64,000 nucleotides of DNA from Lewinellaceae bacterium (GTDB taxonomy: Bacteria; Bacteroidota; Bacteroidia; Chitinophagales; Saprospiraceae): the NCBI GenBank assembly GCA_020636195.1, contig JACJYH010000002.1, forward strand, positions 62,001 to 126,000, given 5' to 3'. Below are positions 26,045 to 35,746 of this stretch, piece by piece. Each line of letters starts with the position of its first letter. Position 1 is the stretch's first letter. The notes under the pieces are model-generated. The model did no database searches and was not told the DNA's origin. It saw nothing but the letters and a program-made list of their open reading frames with translations. Made by a program: the position numbers and the translations under genes.

Positions 26045-27715
26045 TTAGACGATATCCCAACCCATTTGGTTTTCAATTTCATAATTGGTGAGACGGTTGT
26101 GATAATAGTATAATATTTGTATGTTATTGCAAATCAAAACATTATTTTTAGAAACCAACACAGACTCAAAATGGTATATTCCAAGTTTATTTATGCCTTC
26201 TGTTGCAATTGCAATAGGATCATTCCAATCTTCAAATGAAAAAGTCCATTGGCTTTTATTTGCAAGTAAAATGTTGATGACCTTTTTAACGTGGTTTAGA
26301 TAAGTATCCCAAGGAATTTCAAATTTTGTGTTTCCTTGGTTGAGTAAGTGGACTAACCCTGTTTCCTTTTCGGCTTCATAGATCAAATGGAATGCCGTAA
26401 AAGCTGCAACATTGGAGGATAAAATAACATTAAACTTTTTATAGGCATAGACAATAGACTCACCCAAATTTTTAGCGTAAATGCTCTCCCTTTGGGGATT
26501 TGAAGTGATCTTTCCATCCGATAAAAAATAGTCCTTCACCAGCACTTCTCTATCGAATCTATCATAACTTTTTCCGTTCTCATCCACCTTATTTCCAAAA
26601 ACATCCAAGGGTTCTCCAAAAGACATATAAACTTCGGATTCCTTGGTAAACATATCCTTTAAAAATTTTAAAACCTTTCTAAAGGTGATGGGTTGAATCT
26701 GTTTTCTGACAAATTTTTCCCTTTCTACGGTTTGTAAATGCTGATGGATAAGGTTGTTTGCCTCTAATACAAAGTGGTATCCAATGTTTAAAGGTACTAC
26801 ATATATTTTTTTATCACTGCCATTCTGTAATAAAAGTCTTTGAGCTTCTATGACAGAACTGATCAATCCCAATTTTACCTTTTCTTCAGTTTTACCGCTT
26901 CGAGATCTTGTCCCTCCAGGAAAAAATATTGAATTCACCCCTTGTGTCAATGATAGACTGGACATCGATGTCAAACATTCTAAGTAAATGCGGTTTTTCT
27001 TTCTCCTATCTACCCTAAATGCGCCCAACCTATTCATAAAATAAGCTACGATCTCTACATTGTACAAATTTAAACCTGCCCCATACGAAAATGCGGGCAT
27101 TCCGGTATTGGTATCTATGGCATATCCTACCATGATTGAATCCAGATTTGAATAATGCGTCGGTAAAACCACAACGGTTCCTTTATCAAATAAGTCCCTG
27201 ATTACATCTAAAGGGCCAATGGTTTTTATCTTTTGCTGTAGCACTTGTTTTGATCCCCAACGCCAATATCCCGCAAAGTACTTGTTAAAAAGTCTTTTGA
27301 AAAATGAAGTCAAAAATATACGGGAAAATTTAAAGTGTTTTGGATTGAAAGTGCCAACGATTTCTTCATTATATCTATGGATGATTTTTTTTAAAATATC
27401 CTGTTGTGCTTCAATTTTATCTTCTCTTTCTTGCGATTTTTCTAATTCAATAGACAAATCTTTCCAATACTTTTTTTCGCCGGGTGGATCTACTTTCCAA
27501 GGAGTATTTTTTGTCCTTTGCATTTCCATATAGATGGACTTTGAAAGTAAATCACTGATGTTGTCAGAATTTGATTTTATTAGATTATCGAATACGAAAT
27601 CATTCAGTGAAATAATGAATTCACTTCTATTTTTACTAAAAATAGCAACAGGCCAATCTTCGATTTTTGGGATTAAATGCCTATAGATTTGGAATGATTC
27701 AGTGGTTTGTGGCAT
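26045..27715 (-). CDS. PlsB-like glycerol-3-phosphate / lysophospholipid acyltransferase
   Basis: The 556-residue protein carries the glycerolipid acyltransferase motifs: block I HYSNLD (187-192, the HX4D catalytic dyad) and block III FFPGGTRSRSG near 264-274. The long N-terminal helical region before the catalytic domain and the C-terminal ~150 residues are as in PlsB-like proteins, though it is shorter than E. coli PlsB (about 800 residues). It most likely acylates glycerol-3-phosphate or lysophosphatidate at the inner membrane. The start ATG overlaps the end of engB by 17 bases, so translation is coupled. Activity and acyl donor are inferred from family only. Confidence 0.82.
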   Translation of the reverse strand: MPQTTESFQIYRHLIPKIEDWPVAIFSKNRSEFIISLNDFVFDNLIKSNSDNISDLLSKSIYMEMQRTKNTPWKVDPPGEKKYWKDLSIELEKSQEREDKIEAQQDILKKIIHRYNEEIVGTFNPKHFKFSRIFLTSFFKRLFNKYFAGYWRWGSKQVLQQKIKTIGPLDVIRDLFDKGTVVVLPTHYSNLDSIMVGYAIDTNTGMPAFSYGAGLNLYNVEIVAYFMNRLGAFRVDRRKKNRIYLECLTSMSSLSLTQGVNSIFFPGGTRSRSGKTEEKVKLGLISSVIEAQRLLLQNGSDKKIYVVPLNIGYHFVLEANNLIHQHLQTVEREKFVRKQIQPITFRKVLKFLKDMFTKESEVYMSFGEPLDVFGNKVDENGKSYDRFDREVLVKDYFLSDGKITSNPQRESIYAKNLGESIVYAYKKFNVILSSNVAAFTAFHLIYEAEKETGLVHLLNQGNTKFEIPWDTYLNHVKKVINILLANKSQWTFSFEDWNDPIAIATEGINKLGIYHFESVLVSKNNVLICNNIQILYYYHNRLTNYEIENQMGWDIV

Positions 27716-28310
27716 GAACTTGGGATAAAATGGATTCGATATAGCTCAAGATGTCTTCTTTTCCTTGGTTTGTGACTGCACTACTGATGAATTGTGGTGG
27801 CAGTTCCGACCAAGTTTGTAAAATTTTGGAATTGATCCTTTCAATATGGATTGGTATCTGTTGTTTTGAAATTTTATCAATTTTAGTAAATATTATTGAA
27901 ATCGGAATCTGTGACTCTCCACACCAATCCAGAAATTCTGCATCAGCTTTTTGTAAATCGTGACGAATATCTATTAAAACAAAAGTATTGACTAGATTCT
28001 CTCTTTTTGAAAGGTAATCTTTGATCATGGTGGTGAAAGATGACAGCATTTTTTTATTAACACGGGCGTATCCATATCCAGGAAGATCTACAAGGTGCCA
28101 TCCTTCATTAACTTTGAAAAAATTAATCAATTGCGTCTTGCCGGGTGTCACAGATACTTTAGCAATGGCTTTTCTATTTGACAACATATTTATAAGCGAA
28201 GATTTGCCAACATTGGATCTACCGATGAATGCAAACTCTAAAAATTCGCTGCGTGGACAAGCGCTAATCCTAGGAAAACTGCCGGAAAACTCTATACTTT
28301 GGATGATCAT
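27699..28310 (-). CDS. engB: Ribosome biogenesis GTP-binding protein EngB (YsxC/YihA)
   Basis: This 203-residue small GTPase is needed for large ribosomal subunit assembly. G1 is GRSNVGKSS (30-38), G3 is DLPGYG (75-80, followed by the EngB-specific YARVNK) and G4 is FTKIDK. The N-terminal SGSFPRISACPRSEFLEFAFIG is characteristic. It heads the minus-strand set running to mqnD and overlaps the acyltransferase start by 17 bases. The 275-base region upstream (28311-28585), shared with the divergent barrel gene, is very AT-rich and shows no complete promoter match. Confidence 0.96.
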   Translation of the reverse strand: MIIQSIEFSGSFPRISACPRSEFLEFAFIGRSNVGKSSLINMLSNRKAIAKVSVTPGKTQLINFFKVNEGWHLVDLPGYGYARVNKKMLSSFTTMIKDYLSKRENLVNTFVLIDIRHDLQKADAEFLDWCGESQIPISIIFTKIDKISKQQIPIHIERINSKILQTWSELPPQFISSAVTNQGKEDILSYIESILSQVHATNH

Positions 28311-28585
28311 TTCGGCATTATTTTTGATATTCTATATTTATTTAATGTTTATTGCATTAATTTAAAATAAGTTAGTTAATATTTATTCAAAATACTTGTA
28401 AACTTATAGGAATTAAAAAAATATTAGGGCAAAATTAACGCTTTTTTACCGTCATATTTCGTTTTTCATCATGAAATGTGTTTGACTACATGTTTTCGTG
28501 TTTGTTTGTTCACTAAAAATTGTATTGTAAATATTTTGGATGGATATTAAAAGTTGACCCCATTTTATCATTTAAATATTTTATC

Positions 28586-29209
28586 ATGAAGAGTATCATT
28601 TTCTTTTGTTTGTCACTATTGTTAGTGACTACTGTATCGGCTCAGTTTGAATTTGGCATCAAAGGTGGACTATCCACTTCGCTGTCAAAAAGCGAAAACT
28701 TTTTTCAAGACGCTATCGGCAATAAATCATTTTGGACTAAGGCGCAGTACGGTCATCATTTAGGCATTTATAGTAGGTTGAAATTGGCATCCGTTTACCT
28801 TGAGCCATCCATTTTATTCAATTCAGATAAGGTCACGTATATGATTGATGATTATACAGAAGGAAAACTCTTTAATACATTGATAGAGGACAGTTACAAA
28901 TCTATAGATGTACCTATGGTTTTGGGATTGAAACTTGGGATTTTCAGGGTCAATGGCGGTGTTATTGGCCATATCCCGATCCAATCAATAAAGGATGTAT
29001 TTGATGTTACTGATTATGATGTAACTTTTTCAAGAGGCAAATTTGCTTGGCTTGGTGGAGTAGGTTTGGATCTTTGGAGATTGAGAATGGACGTGCGTTA
29101 TGAAGGAAAATTTGCATCGCAAAAGGATTATGTCTCCATAGGTGACCAAACGTATCAATTTGACCATGGCAATCACATGATATCTGCTACGCTGGGCTTT
29201 AAGTTTTAA
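28586..29209 (+). CDS. Outer-membrane beta-barrel protein, PorT-like
   Basis: The start is taken at ATG 28586, which gives a clean signal peptide (MKSIIFFCLSLLLVTTVSAQ) and 207 residues; the open frame continues upstream without a signal. The mature protein is made of alternating polar and hydrophobic beta strands with the opening FEFGIKGGLSTS and the terminal strand MISATLGFKF ending in Phe, as in 8-stranded OMPs of the PorT / OmpA-like type in Bacteroidota. It likely sits in the outer membrane; no channel or enzyme function can be assigned. It is a single gene that converges on the TPMT-like gene. A weak 5-bp hairpin at 29221-29238 follows the stop. Confidence 0.82.
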   Translation: MKSIIFFCLSLLLVTTVSAQFEFGIKGGLSTSLSKSENFFQDAIGNKSFWTKAQYGHHLGIYSRLKLASVYLEPSILFNSDKVTYMIDDYTEGKLFNTLIEDSYKSIDVPMVLGLKLGIFRVNGGVIGHIPIQSIKDVFDVTDYDVTFSRGKFAWLGGVGLDLWRLRMDVRYEGKFASQKDYVSIGDQTYQFDHGNHMISATLGFKF

Positions 29210-29254
29210 ATTTAGCATCAGGTCTTTACAAAGAGACCAATTCCTTTTGTACTT

Positions 29255-29827
29255 TTATAACTTTTGGCAAATAAAAAATAATTCATTTCCCAATCGTGGC
29301 GATATGGAGTTGTAACATGGCTCCATGGTATTGATTTTAAAATACTTACTGAATAGGTCAGAATATTCTTGATGGCAACCACCATGAGGAGGTCCTTCTT
29401 TTTCAAATTCGGATGCGAAGAGTACACCTGCTATTTTACCTTGTGGTAATAATAATTGATGCATCTTTTGAACATAGGCTTCTCGTTGGACTCTGTCAAT
29501 GGCACACAAAAAAGTCTGTTCCAATATCAAATCATACTGGCTTTCATGCGTGAAGAAGTCACCACTGACAAGGTTTATTCCTTCAGGATGACCCCATCTT
29601 TCTTCAAGTATTTTTATGGCTGTTGGAGAAATATCCAAAATGGTAACATCAGAATACCCTTTTTGGATAAGATACTGTGCTTCGTGACCTATCCCTGCGC
29701 CGGGAATTAGTACTTTCGCATGGACATCATTTAATTGTTCAATATAACTGATGAGAGCAGGACTCGGAACATCAAGACTCCAAGGGACATCACCATTCTG
29801 ATATCTTTGATCCCAATTAGTGGTCAT
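29255..29827 (-). CDS. Thiopurine methyltransferase (TPMT)-family SAM methyltransferase
   Basis: The 190-residue protein has the TPMT-family start WDQRYQNGDVPWSLDVPSPAL, the SAM loop VLIPGAGIGHEAQYL (39-53), DISPTAI, and the EQTFLCAID segment typical of this family. Bacterial members methylate thiols, selenium or tellurium species, or iodide; the true substrate here is unknown. It starts 21 bases after the stop of the KAS III-like gene on the same strand and is probably cotranscribed with it. Length is normal for the family. Confidence 0.88.
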   Translation of the reverse strand: MTTNWDQRYQNGDVPWSLDVPSPALISYIEQLNDVHAKVLIPGAGIGHEAQYLIQKGYSDVTILDISPTAIKILEERWGHPEGINLVSGDFFTHESQYDLILEQTFLCAIDRVQREAYVQKMHQLLLPQGKIAGVLFASEFEKEGPPHGGCHQEYSDLFSKYFKINTMEPCYNSISPRLGNELFFICQKL

Positions 29828-29848
29828 AATTTTCCTATTTCTGGATGA

Positions 29849-30916
29849 TTATACGCGATAACAAACAGCATTGATATGCATACCTGCACCTACTGATGCA
29901 AAAATAACGATGTCTCCTTCAGAGATTTGGTGATCAGGTAGTTGGCCTTTTTTGACCAAATCATACAAAGTTGGGATGGTCGCAACTGAACTATTTCCTA
30001 ATTTATGGATACTCATCGGCATAATATGTTCAGGTATGGGAAGCTGATACATTTTAAATAATACTTTGATGATGGCCTCATCCATTTTCTCATTAGCTTG
30101 ATGAATGAAAACCTTTTTGACTTCATGGATATCAACGCCTGCCTTCTCAATACAAGATTTCATGGCTGGAGCTACATTTTTCATGGCATATTCATAGACC
30201 TTTCGTCCTTTCATTTTGATATAGCGAATGCGTGGGTCAGAAAATGGAAAATTTGATTTACCAAAATTGATGTAATCTACTTCATCTATACAATGCGATA
30301 CAGCTGCCGTTGACAATATACCACTGGATGAATTTTCTTGCCATTCTAAAATTGTGGCACCTGCACCATCGCTGAAAATCATGCTGTCTCTATCATAAGG
30401 ATCGATTACTCGAGATAAAGTCTCTGCACCAACCACTAAAATTCGCTTTGCTACACCTGCCTTAAAGAAAGCATCAGTATGGATTACACCTTGCAACCAA
30501 CCAGGACATCCAAATAACAAATCGTAGGCAGTACAACTTGGATTTTTAATCTTGAGTCGTCGCTTTAATCTGGCGCCTAATGATGGTACAGCGTCGGTTT
30601 GTATGTGGTGTTTTGTCACATCTCCATAGTTATGCGCATATATGATTTGATCCAATGTCTCCGGATCAATGTCTGCGTCTTTGATAGCCTCTGATGCGGC
30701 GTAGAAAGCTAAATCAGTGGAGGTTTGATCTTCCAGCGCATACCTTCTCTCCTCGATTCCCGTGATCTCTTGAAACTTTTGCGTGACGATTTCTGGTGCC
30801 GTTGTAATTCTATTTTGGTTTTCATCATAAAAATCATGCACTGTAAAATCTCTATTTGTGATGATTTGTGTTGGGATAAAACACCCGGATCCTATAATTA
30901 CACTACGCCCTGACAT
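29849..30916 (-). CDS. Beta-ketoacyl-ACP synthase III family protein
   Basis: The 355-residue thiolase-fold enzyme retains the catalytic triad of FabH-type synthases: Cys137 in FGCPGWLQG, His272 in FIHQANEKM and Asn308 in KLGNSSVATIP. It would condense an acyl-CoA starter with malonyl-ACP or a related substrate. The divergent N-terminus and an insertion around 100-130 set it apart from housekeeping FabH, so it may serve a special fatty acid, a pigment or a beta-ketone rather than primary lipid synthesis (inference). No ACP or KAS II gene is near. On the minus strand TATCTTTG (30958-30951) is a likely -7 promoter box, without a matching TTG. Confidence 0.88.
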   Translation of the reverse strand: MSGRSVIIGSGCFIPTQIITNRDFTVHDFYDENQNRITTAPEIVTQKFQEITGIEERRYALEDQTSTDLAFYAASEAIKDADIDPETLDQIIYAHNYGDVTKHHIQTDAVPSLGARLKRRLKIKNPSCTAYDLLFGCPGWLQGVIHTDAFFKAGVAKRILVVGAETLSRVIDPYDRDSMIFSDGAGATILEWQENSSSGILSTAAVSHCIDEVDYINFGKSNFPFSDPRIRYIKMKGRKVYEYAMKNVAPAMKSCIEKAGVDIHEVKKVFIHQANEKMDEAIIKVLFKMYQLPIPEHIMPMSIHKLGNSSVATIPTLYDLVKKGQLPDHQISEGDIVIFASVGAGMHINAVCYRV

Positions 30917-31100
30917 TTCTATTTTCTTGCTACTGGATGAAATTAAAGATCAAAGATAAGAAACACTTCTAAATATTGCCTTTAAGTTTTACTTTCTGTA
31001 ACTAAATAGTTTTGTGATGTCCATATTTTCTTTATGGTAAGGCTGAATGAAATTTAAAGTCCGAATTTTTATTGTAATTTTGTGCCATAAAAGTTTATCC

Positions 31101-32777
31101 ATGATTGTCGAATGCGTACCCAATTTTAGCGAAGGTAGGGACTTGAATATTATTAAACAGATCACTGATGGAATTGAGAAGGTGGACGGTGTGCGATTGC
31201 TGAATGTCGATCCTGGTAAGGCAACAAACAGAACTGTCGTCACCTTTGTGGGACATCCTGATGCAGTAGTGCAAGCGGCATATCAAGCAATAAAGAAGGC
31301 TGCGGAGTTGATAGATATGCCTTCGCATTCGGGTGAACATCCTAGAATGGGTGCCACAGATGTCTGTCCCTTAGTGCCGGTATCCGGGATATCCTTGGAA
31401 AAAACCGCAAAATATGCGCACAAACTAGGTAAGATGGTGGGTGATGATCTTGGCATTCCTGTCTATATGTATGAAGCATCTGCAACTCAGCCATTAAGAA
31501 AGAATTTGGCTACCATCAGAGCCGGAGAATACGAAGGCTTAGAAAAAAAGATGGCAGACTCGCAATGGAAACCGGATTATGGGCCAGATCAATTTAATTC
31601 AAAATCGGGAGCCACCGTCATTGGTGCTCGAGATTTTTTAGTAGCTTATAATGTCAATCTGAACACAACTTCTACTAGAAGAGCCAATGCGATTGCATTT
31701 GACGTCAGGGAACAAGGGCGTATTAAGGTCGATAAAGCGGGTAAAAATATTGTGGATGAGGAAGGAAATCCAATCCGAATACCAGGCACTTGTAAAGCAG
31801 TCAAAGCGATAGGATGGTATATTGAAGAATATGGCATAGCTCAAATATCCATGAATCTTACAGATATCCATGTCACACCGCTGCATATCGCTTTTGATGA
31901 AGTATGCAAAAGTGCGGAAAAAAGAGGACTGAGGGTGACTGGTTCAGAATTGGTGGGCTTGGTACCCAAATCTGTGTTGATAGATGCAGGAAAATACTTC
32001 CTAAAAAAACAAAGGAGATCCACCGGAATCTCTGAGGCAGAGATCATTCACATTGCCATAAAATCATTAGGACTTGATGAGTTATCGCCTTTTGACCCAA
32101 AACAAAGAATCATTGAGTATATGTTAGAAGATGCGGCTTCAACACATCCTTTGATTCAGAAAACCTTGATTGGATTTGCGGAGGCGACAGCAGCGGAAAG
32201 CCCTGCTCCTGGTGGTGGTTCGATATCTGCATATGTAGGTGCATTGGGAGCTGCGCTTGGAACTATGGTCGCCAACTTGAGCGCAGGAAAAAAAGGTTGG
32301 GATGAAAAAATAGAATACTATTCAGAATTTGCAGAAGAGGGCCAACGCATCAAAGATCTACTATTGAAATCTGTAGATGAAGACACAATGGCATTCAATC
32401 AAATTCTTGAAGCTTTTAAACTTCCTAAAGGAAATGAAACCGAAATAAAAGCAAGAAGTGAAGCCATCGCTTCAGCAACGAAAGGTGCCATTTTGGTGCC
32501 ACTTAATGTCATGAAGGTTGCGCATACAGCTTTTCCATTATTAAAAGAAATGGTGATCAACGGTTTACAAAGCTCTGCGTCTGATGCCGGAGTTGGAGCA
32601 TTGTGTATTCGCACATGCATTGAAGGTGCATTTTTGAATGTAAAAATAAATTGTAGCGGTTTCAAAGAAGCGGCTTTTGTCGAAGAAGTGATGGAGCAAG
32701 CTTCTCAAATATCTCAATCAGCCAAAGAATTAGAGAGTGAAATTTTAGACATTTTAAATGGGATCATCAAGCGATAA
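31101..32777 (+). CDS. ftcD: Bifunctional glutamate formimidoyltransferase / formimidoyl-THF cyclodeaminase
   Basis: I start at ATG 31101 (MIVECVPNFSEGRD), the conserved FTCD N-terminus; the open frame upstream is not homologous. The 558-residue product fuses the transferase domains (1 to ~300; HSGEHPRMGATDVCPL near 80, GEYEGLEKKM) with a cyclodeaminase domain (~350-558; ESPAPGGGSISAYVGALGAALG). It moves the formimino group from formiminoglutamate, a histidine breakdown product, to tetrahydrofolate and then makes methenyl-THF. The fused form is also found in animals. No other hut genes are in the window. TAATTTTG at 31075-31082 fits a -7 promoter box. The ALDH gene follows after 44 bases. Confidence 0.94.
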   Translation: MIVECVPNFSEGRDLNIIKQITDGIEKVDGVRLLNVDPGKATNRTVVTFVGHPDAVVQAAYQAIKKAAELIDMPSHSGEHPRMGATDVCPLVPVSGISLEKTAKYAHKLGKMVGDDLGIPVYMYEASATQPLRKNLATIRAGEYEGLEKKMADSQWKPDYGPDQFNSKSGATVIGARDFLVAYNVNLNTTSTRRANAIAFDVREQGRIKVDKAGKNIVDEEGNPIRIPGTCKAVKAIGWYIEEYGIAQISMNLTDIHVTPLHIAFDEVCKSAEKRGLRVTGSELVGLVPKSVLIDAGKYFLKKQRRSTGISEAEIIHIAIKSLGLDELSPFDPKQRIIEYMLEDAASTHPLIQKTLIGFAEATAAESPAPGGGSISAYVGALGAALGTMVANLSAGKKGWDEKIEYYSEFAEEGQRIKDLLLKSVDEDTMAFNQILEAFKLPKGNETEIKARSEAIASATKGAILVPLNVMKVAHTAFPLLKEMVINGLQSSASDAGVGALCIRTCIEGAFLNVKINCSGFKEAAFVEEVMEQASQISQSAKELESEILDILNGIIKR

Positions 32778-32821
32778 AATTATTACCGTTTTTCCCAATT
32801 TTTAACTAAAAATATTGTAGT

Positions 32822-34351
32822 ATGAATACATCGTTCTTAAAAAAATTGCATTTAGAAAAGAAAAACAATGGCACTTCTATAGGCCAAAAGGACTTTAAAT
32901 CAGATGTTTATATTGATTCATATTCGCCTGTGGATGGAAAACTCATTGGTTCAGTGGGTGTAACCTCCAGAAAGGATTATGACAAAGTTGTCTCAAAAGC
33001 ACAGCAAGCTTTTGTAACATGGAGAGAGATGCCTGCACCCAAAAGAGGTGAAATTGTGAGGCAGTACGGTGATGAACTAAGAAAATATAAGGATGCATTA
33101 GGTCACTTAGTCTCTTACGAAATGGGCAAATCGCTTCAAGAAGGTCTCGGTGAGGTTCAGGAGATGATAGATATCTGTGACTTTGCAGTAGGTTTGTCAA
33201 GACAATTATATGGGCTGACCATGCACAGTGAACGTTCACAACATCGCATGTATGAACAATGGCATCCTCTTGGCATAGTAGGGATTATTTCAGCATTCAA
33301 TTTTCCGGTTGCCGTTTGGTCTTGGAATGCAATGATAGCCATGGTGTGCGGCGATGTATGTATTTGGAAAGCCAGTGAGAAAGTACCACTTTGTGCCGTA
33401 GCTTGCCAAAACATACTTGCTAAGGTGCTCAAAAACAATAAGTTGCCTGATGGCATCAGTTCTATTGTCACAGGCGATTATCAAGTCGGTGAATGGATGA
33501 CATCTGACACCAGAATATCACTCATTTCTGCAACGGGAAGTGTTCGCATGGGTAAAATCGTCGGAAAAGCGGTAGCAGAAAGATTGGGAAGGAGTTTATT
33601 AGAATTGGGTGGAAATAATGCCATCATTGTGACGCCTTCTGCGGACTTGAAATTAGTTTTGACAGGTGCGGTGTTTGGTGCAGTAGGCACTTGCGGTCAG
33701 AGATGTACTACCACGAGAAGACTTATCATTCATGAAGACATCTATGATCAAGTTAAGGATATTTTGGTAAAGGCATACAAGCAATTGAAAATTGGAAATC
33801 CATTGGATGCGAAAAATCATGTTGGACCACTAATCGATAAAGCAGCGGTCGAAATGTTTTTAAATGCTATCAAAGCAGCAAAAGATCAAGGGGCTCACGT
33901 TTTGGTTGAAGGCGGTGCATTAAAGGGAAAAGACTACGATAGCGGTTGTTATGTCAAACCGGCAATTATTGAAGCAGAAAATCATATGCCTATAGTTCAA
34001 CATGAAACATTTGCTCCAATCCTTTACCTCATCAAATACAAAGGTGGTGTAGAAGATGCGATCGCATTACAGAATGGAGTGCCACAGGGATTGTCTTCAG
34101 CCATCATGACCACAAATCTGAGAGAAGCTGAGCGCTTTTTATGTAGTGCAGGTTCTGATTGTGGCATAGCCAATGTCAATATTGGTACTAGCGGTGCAGA
34201 AATAGGCGGAGCTTTCGGAGGCGAAAAGGAAACCGGTGGAGGACGCGAATCAGGATCTGATAGTTGGAAGCTCTATATGCGCAGACAAACAAATACAATC
34301 AATTATAGCACGACTATTCCTCTTGCGCAAGGAATCAAGTTTGACTTGTAG
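32822..34351 (+). CDS. amaB: ALDH7-type aldehyde dehydrogenase (aminoadipate semialdehyde / piperideine-6-carboxylate)
   Basis: This 509-residue NAD-dependent dehydrogenase has catalytic Cys295 in GQRCTTTRR and Glu261 in LELGGNNA, with IISAFNFPVAVWSWNA at the cofactor site. The NNAIIV and GSDSWKLYMRRQT features match ALDH7 (antiquitin/AmaB), which oxidises alpha-aminoadipate semialdehyde to aminoadipate in lysine breakdown. A saccharopine dehydrogenase-like gene (11659-12801) could supply that substrate. The assignment of substrate is by family; other ALDH7 members act on betaine aldehyde. Its stop is only 4 bases from the convergent MFS gene's stop. Confidence 0.88.
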   Translation: MNTSFLKKLHLEKKNNGTSIGQKDFKSDVYIDSYSPVDGKLIGSVGVTSRKDYDKVVSKAQQAFVTWREMPAPKRGEIVRQYGDELRKYKDALGHLVSYEMGKSLQEGLGEVQEMIDICDFAVGLSRQLYGLTMHSERSQHRMYEQWHPLGIVGIISAFNFPVAVWSWNAMIAMVCGDVCIWKASEKVPLCAVACQNILAKVLKNNKLPDGISSIVTGDYQVGEWMTSDTRISLISATGSVRMGKIVGKAVAERLGRSLLELGGNNAIIVTPSADLKLVLTGAVFGAVGTCGQRCTTTRRLIIHEDIYDQVKDILVKAYKQLKIGNPLDAKNHVGPLIDKAAVEMFLNAIKAAKDQGAHVLVEGGALKGKDYDSGCYVKPAIIEAENHMPIVQHETFAPILYLIKYKGGVEDAIALQNGVPQGLSSAIMTTNLREAERFLCSAGSDCGIANVNIGTSGAEIGGAFGGEKETGGGRESGSDSWKLYMRRQTNTINYSTTIPLAQGIKFDL

Positions 34352-34355
34352 ATTT

Positions 34356-35651
34356 TTAAGAATTTGTGCCTGCTGGTCTGTGCTGAATTGTAGTCTTTAG
34401 GATAAAATACAACCCAAATAGAAAACAAATTCCTAAAGCTAGTACAGAATAACGCATGTTTTTGGTAATAGAATCTACTATGCCAAAAAGAAAAGTTCCA
34501 CCTACAATGGCTGTTTTATAGGTGACATCATAAAAACTGAAATAGGATGTCGTATCCTTTTCTTTTTCAGGAAGTAACATGCTATACGTGGCTCGGCTGA
34601 GGGATTGGATGCCACCCATAACAGTCCCAACCATGATGGCCAAGAGATAAAATGGGCTCTTGGAATACGTGAAAAAAGCACCAATGCAAATGCTAATCCA
34701 TATCAATATCATCAGAGCAATTGAAAACTTATTGCCTTTTTTATTACCTATATAGGAGAATAAATATGCACCACCTATTGCGACCAATTGCAGTATCAGC
34801 ACAATCAAAATCAACTCACCTGTCTCGAAGTGGAGCTCCTTCTCCGCAAATACAGTGGCCAAATAAATAACTGTTTGGACTCCGGCACTATAGAACAAAA
34901 ATGCCAAAAGAAACGACAAGATATTTGGATTGGCTTTTACGTTATTGAAAGCCACCTTTAGTTCATTGTACCCATGTTTGATCATTTTTCGACTAAATAC
35001 ACTCAAGGCATCTTTTGGTAGGTGTTTGAAGGTGTATTGTGAGAATCCTAACCACCATAATCCTACCATCACAAAACCAATTCGGGAGGCATAACCTGCA
35101 TCTGAAAATCCGAACCATTCAGGTTTTTGTACCATAATCAAGATGGCGATAAGTAATAGAACACTGCCGATATATCCATAAGTATAGCCCTTAGCACTGA
35201 CCTTATTATATCTGTCTTCTGTAACTATAAGAGGAAGATATGAGTCATAAAAAACCAAGCTTCCGGAAAATCCAATAGTTGCTAGGATAAATGCCGAAGT
35301 GCCTAACCAAAATTGTGGGACGCCTTTAAAAAAATATAAAGTAATACATGCCAAAGACCCAATTAATGTAAACATCCTTAGGAAAAACTTCCTTCTGCCG
35401 CTGTAATCTGCCATTCCGGAGAGCAAAGGTGATAATGCTGCGATGATGATATAGGATATAGAAACTGCAAATGAATACAATGCACTATTCGAAAAGTTCC
35501 ATCCGCCAAGGTTGATGATATCAGGTGTGTTTTTTATGAAGTAAATTGGAAAAATAGCTGTGGAAATGACTAGAGAATATGCTGAATTGGCCCAATCAAA
35601 AATAGCCCATGCATTGATGACTTTTTTATCATTCACTTTGTGAGACGTCAT
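34356..35651 (-). CDS. MFS transporter, UMF1 (Atg22-like) family
   Basis: The 431-residue inner-membrane protein has about 12 hydrophobic helices. The N-terminal INAWAIFDWANSAYSLVISTAIFPIYF is the hallmark of the UMF1 family, and SGMADYSGRRK is the loop 2-3 signature of MFS carriers. MGGIQSLSRATYSMLLPEKEKDTTSYFSFYDV is a further family block. Fungal Atg22 exports amino acids from the vacuole; bacterial substrates are unknown. It lies 95 bases after sdaA on the same strand, so export of an amino acid or related product is a possible link, by inference only. Confidence 0.9.
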   Translation of the reverse strand: MTSHKVNDKKVINAWAIFDWANSAYSLVISTAIFPIYFIKNTPDIINLGGWNFSNSALYSFAVSISYIIIAALSPLLSGMADYSGRRKFFLRMFTLIGSLACITLYFFKGVPQFWLGTSAFILATIGFSGSLVFYDSYLPLIVTEDRYNKVSAKGYTYGYIGSVLLLIAILIMVQKPEWFGFSDAGYASRIGFVMVGLWWLGFSQYTFKHLPKDALSVFSRKMIKHGYNELKVAFNNVKANPNILSFLLAFLFYSAGVQTVIYLATVFAEKELHFETGELILIVLILQLVAIGGAYLFSYIGNKKGNKFSIALMILIWISICIGAFFTYSKSPFYLLAIMVGTVMGGIQSLSRATYSMLLPEKEKDTTSYFSFYDVTYKTAIVGGTFLFGIVDSITKNMRYSVLALGICFLFGLYFILKTTIQHRPAGTNS

Positions 35652-35746
35652 ATCGTTTTGTTTTTAGAAATTCAAAATTCCTGACGCAAAGTAAGACAAT
35701 TTTACATTTTTCTATGAAATATTAAATTTTTTCACTGAAGGGTTCA

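Noticed and set aside
29221..29238. GGTCT/AGACC hairpin between two convergent genes
   Set aside because: The stem is 5 bp with a bulge and no T-tract on either strand; too weak to call a terminator.
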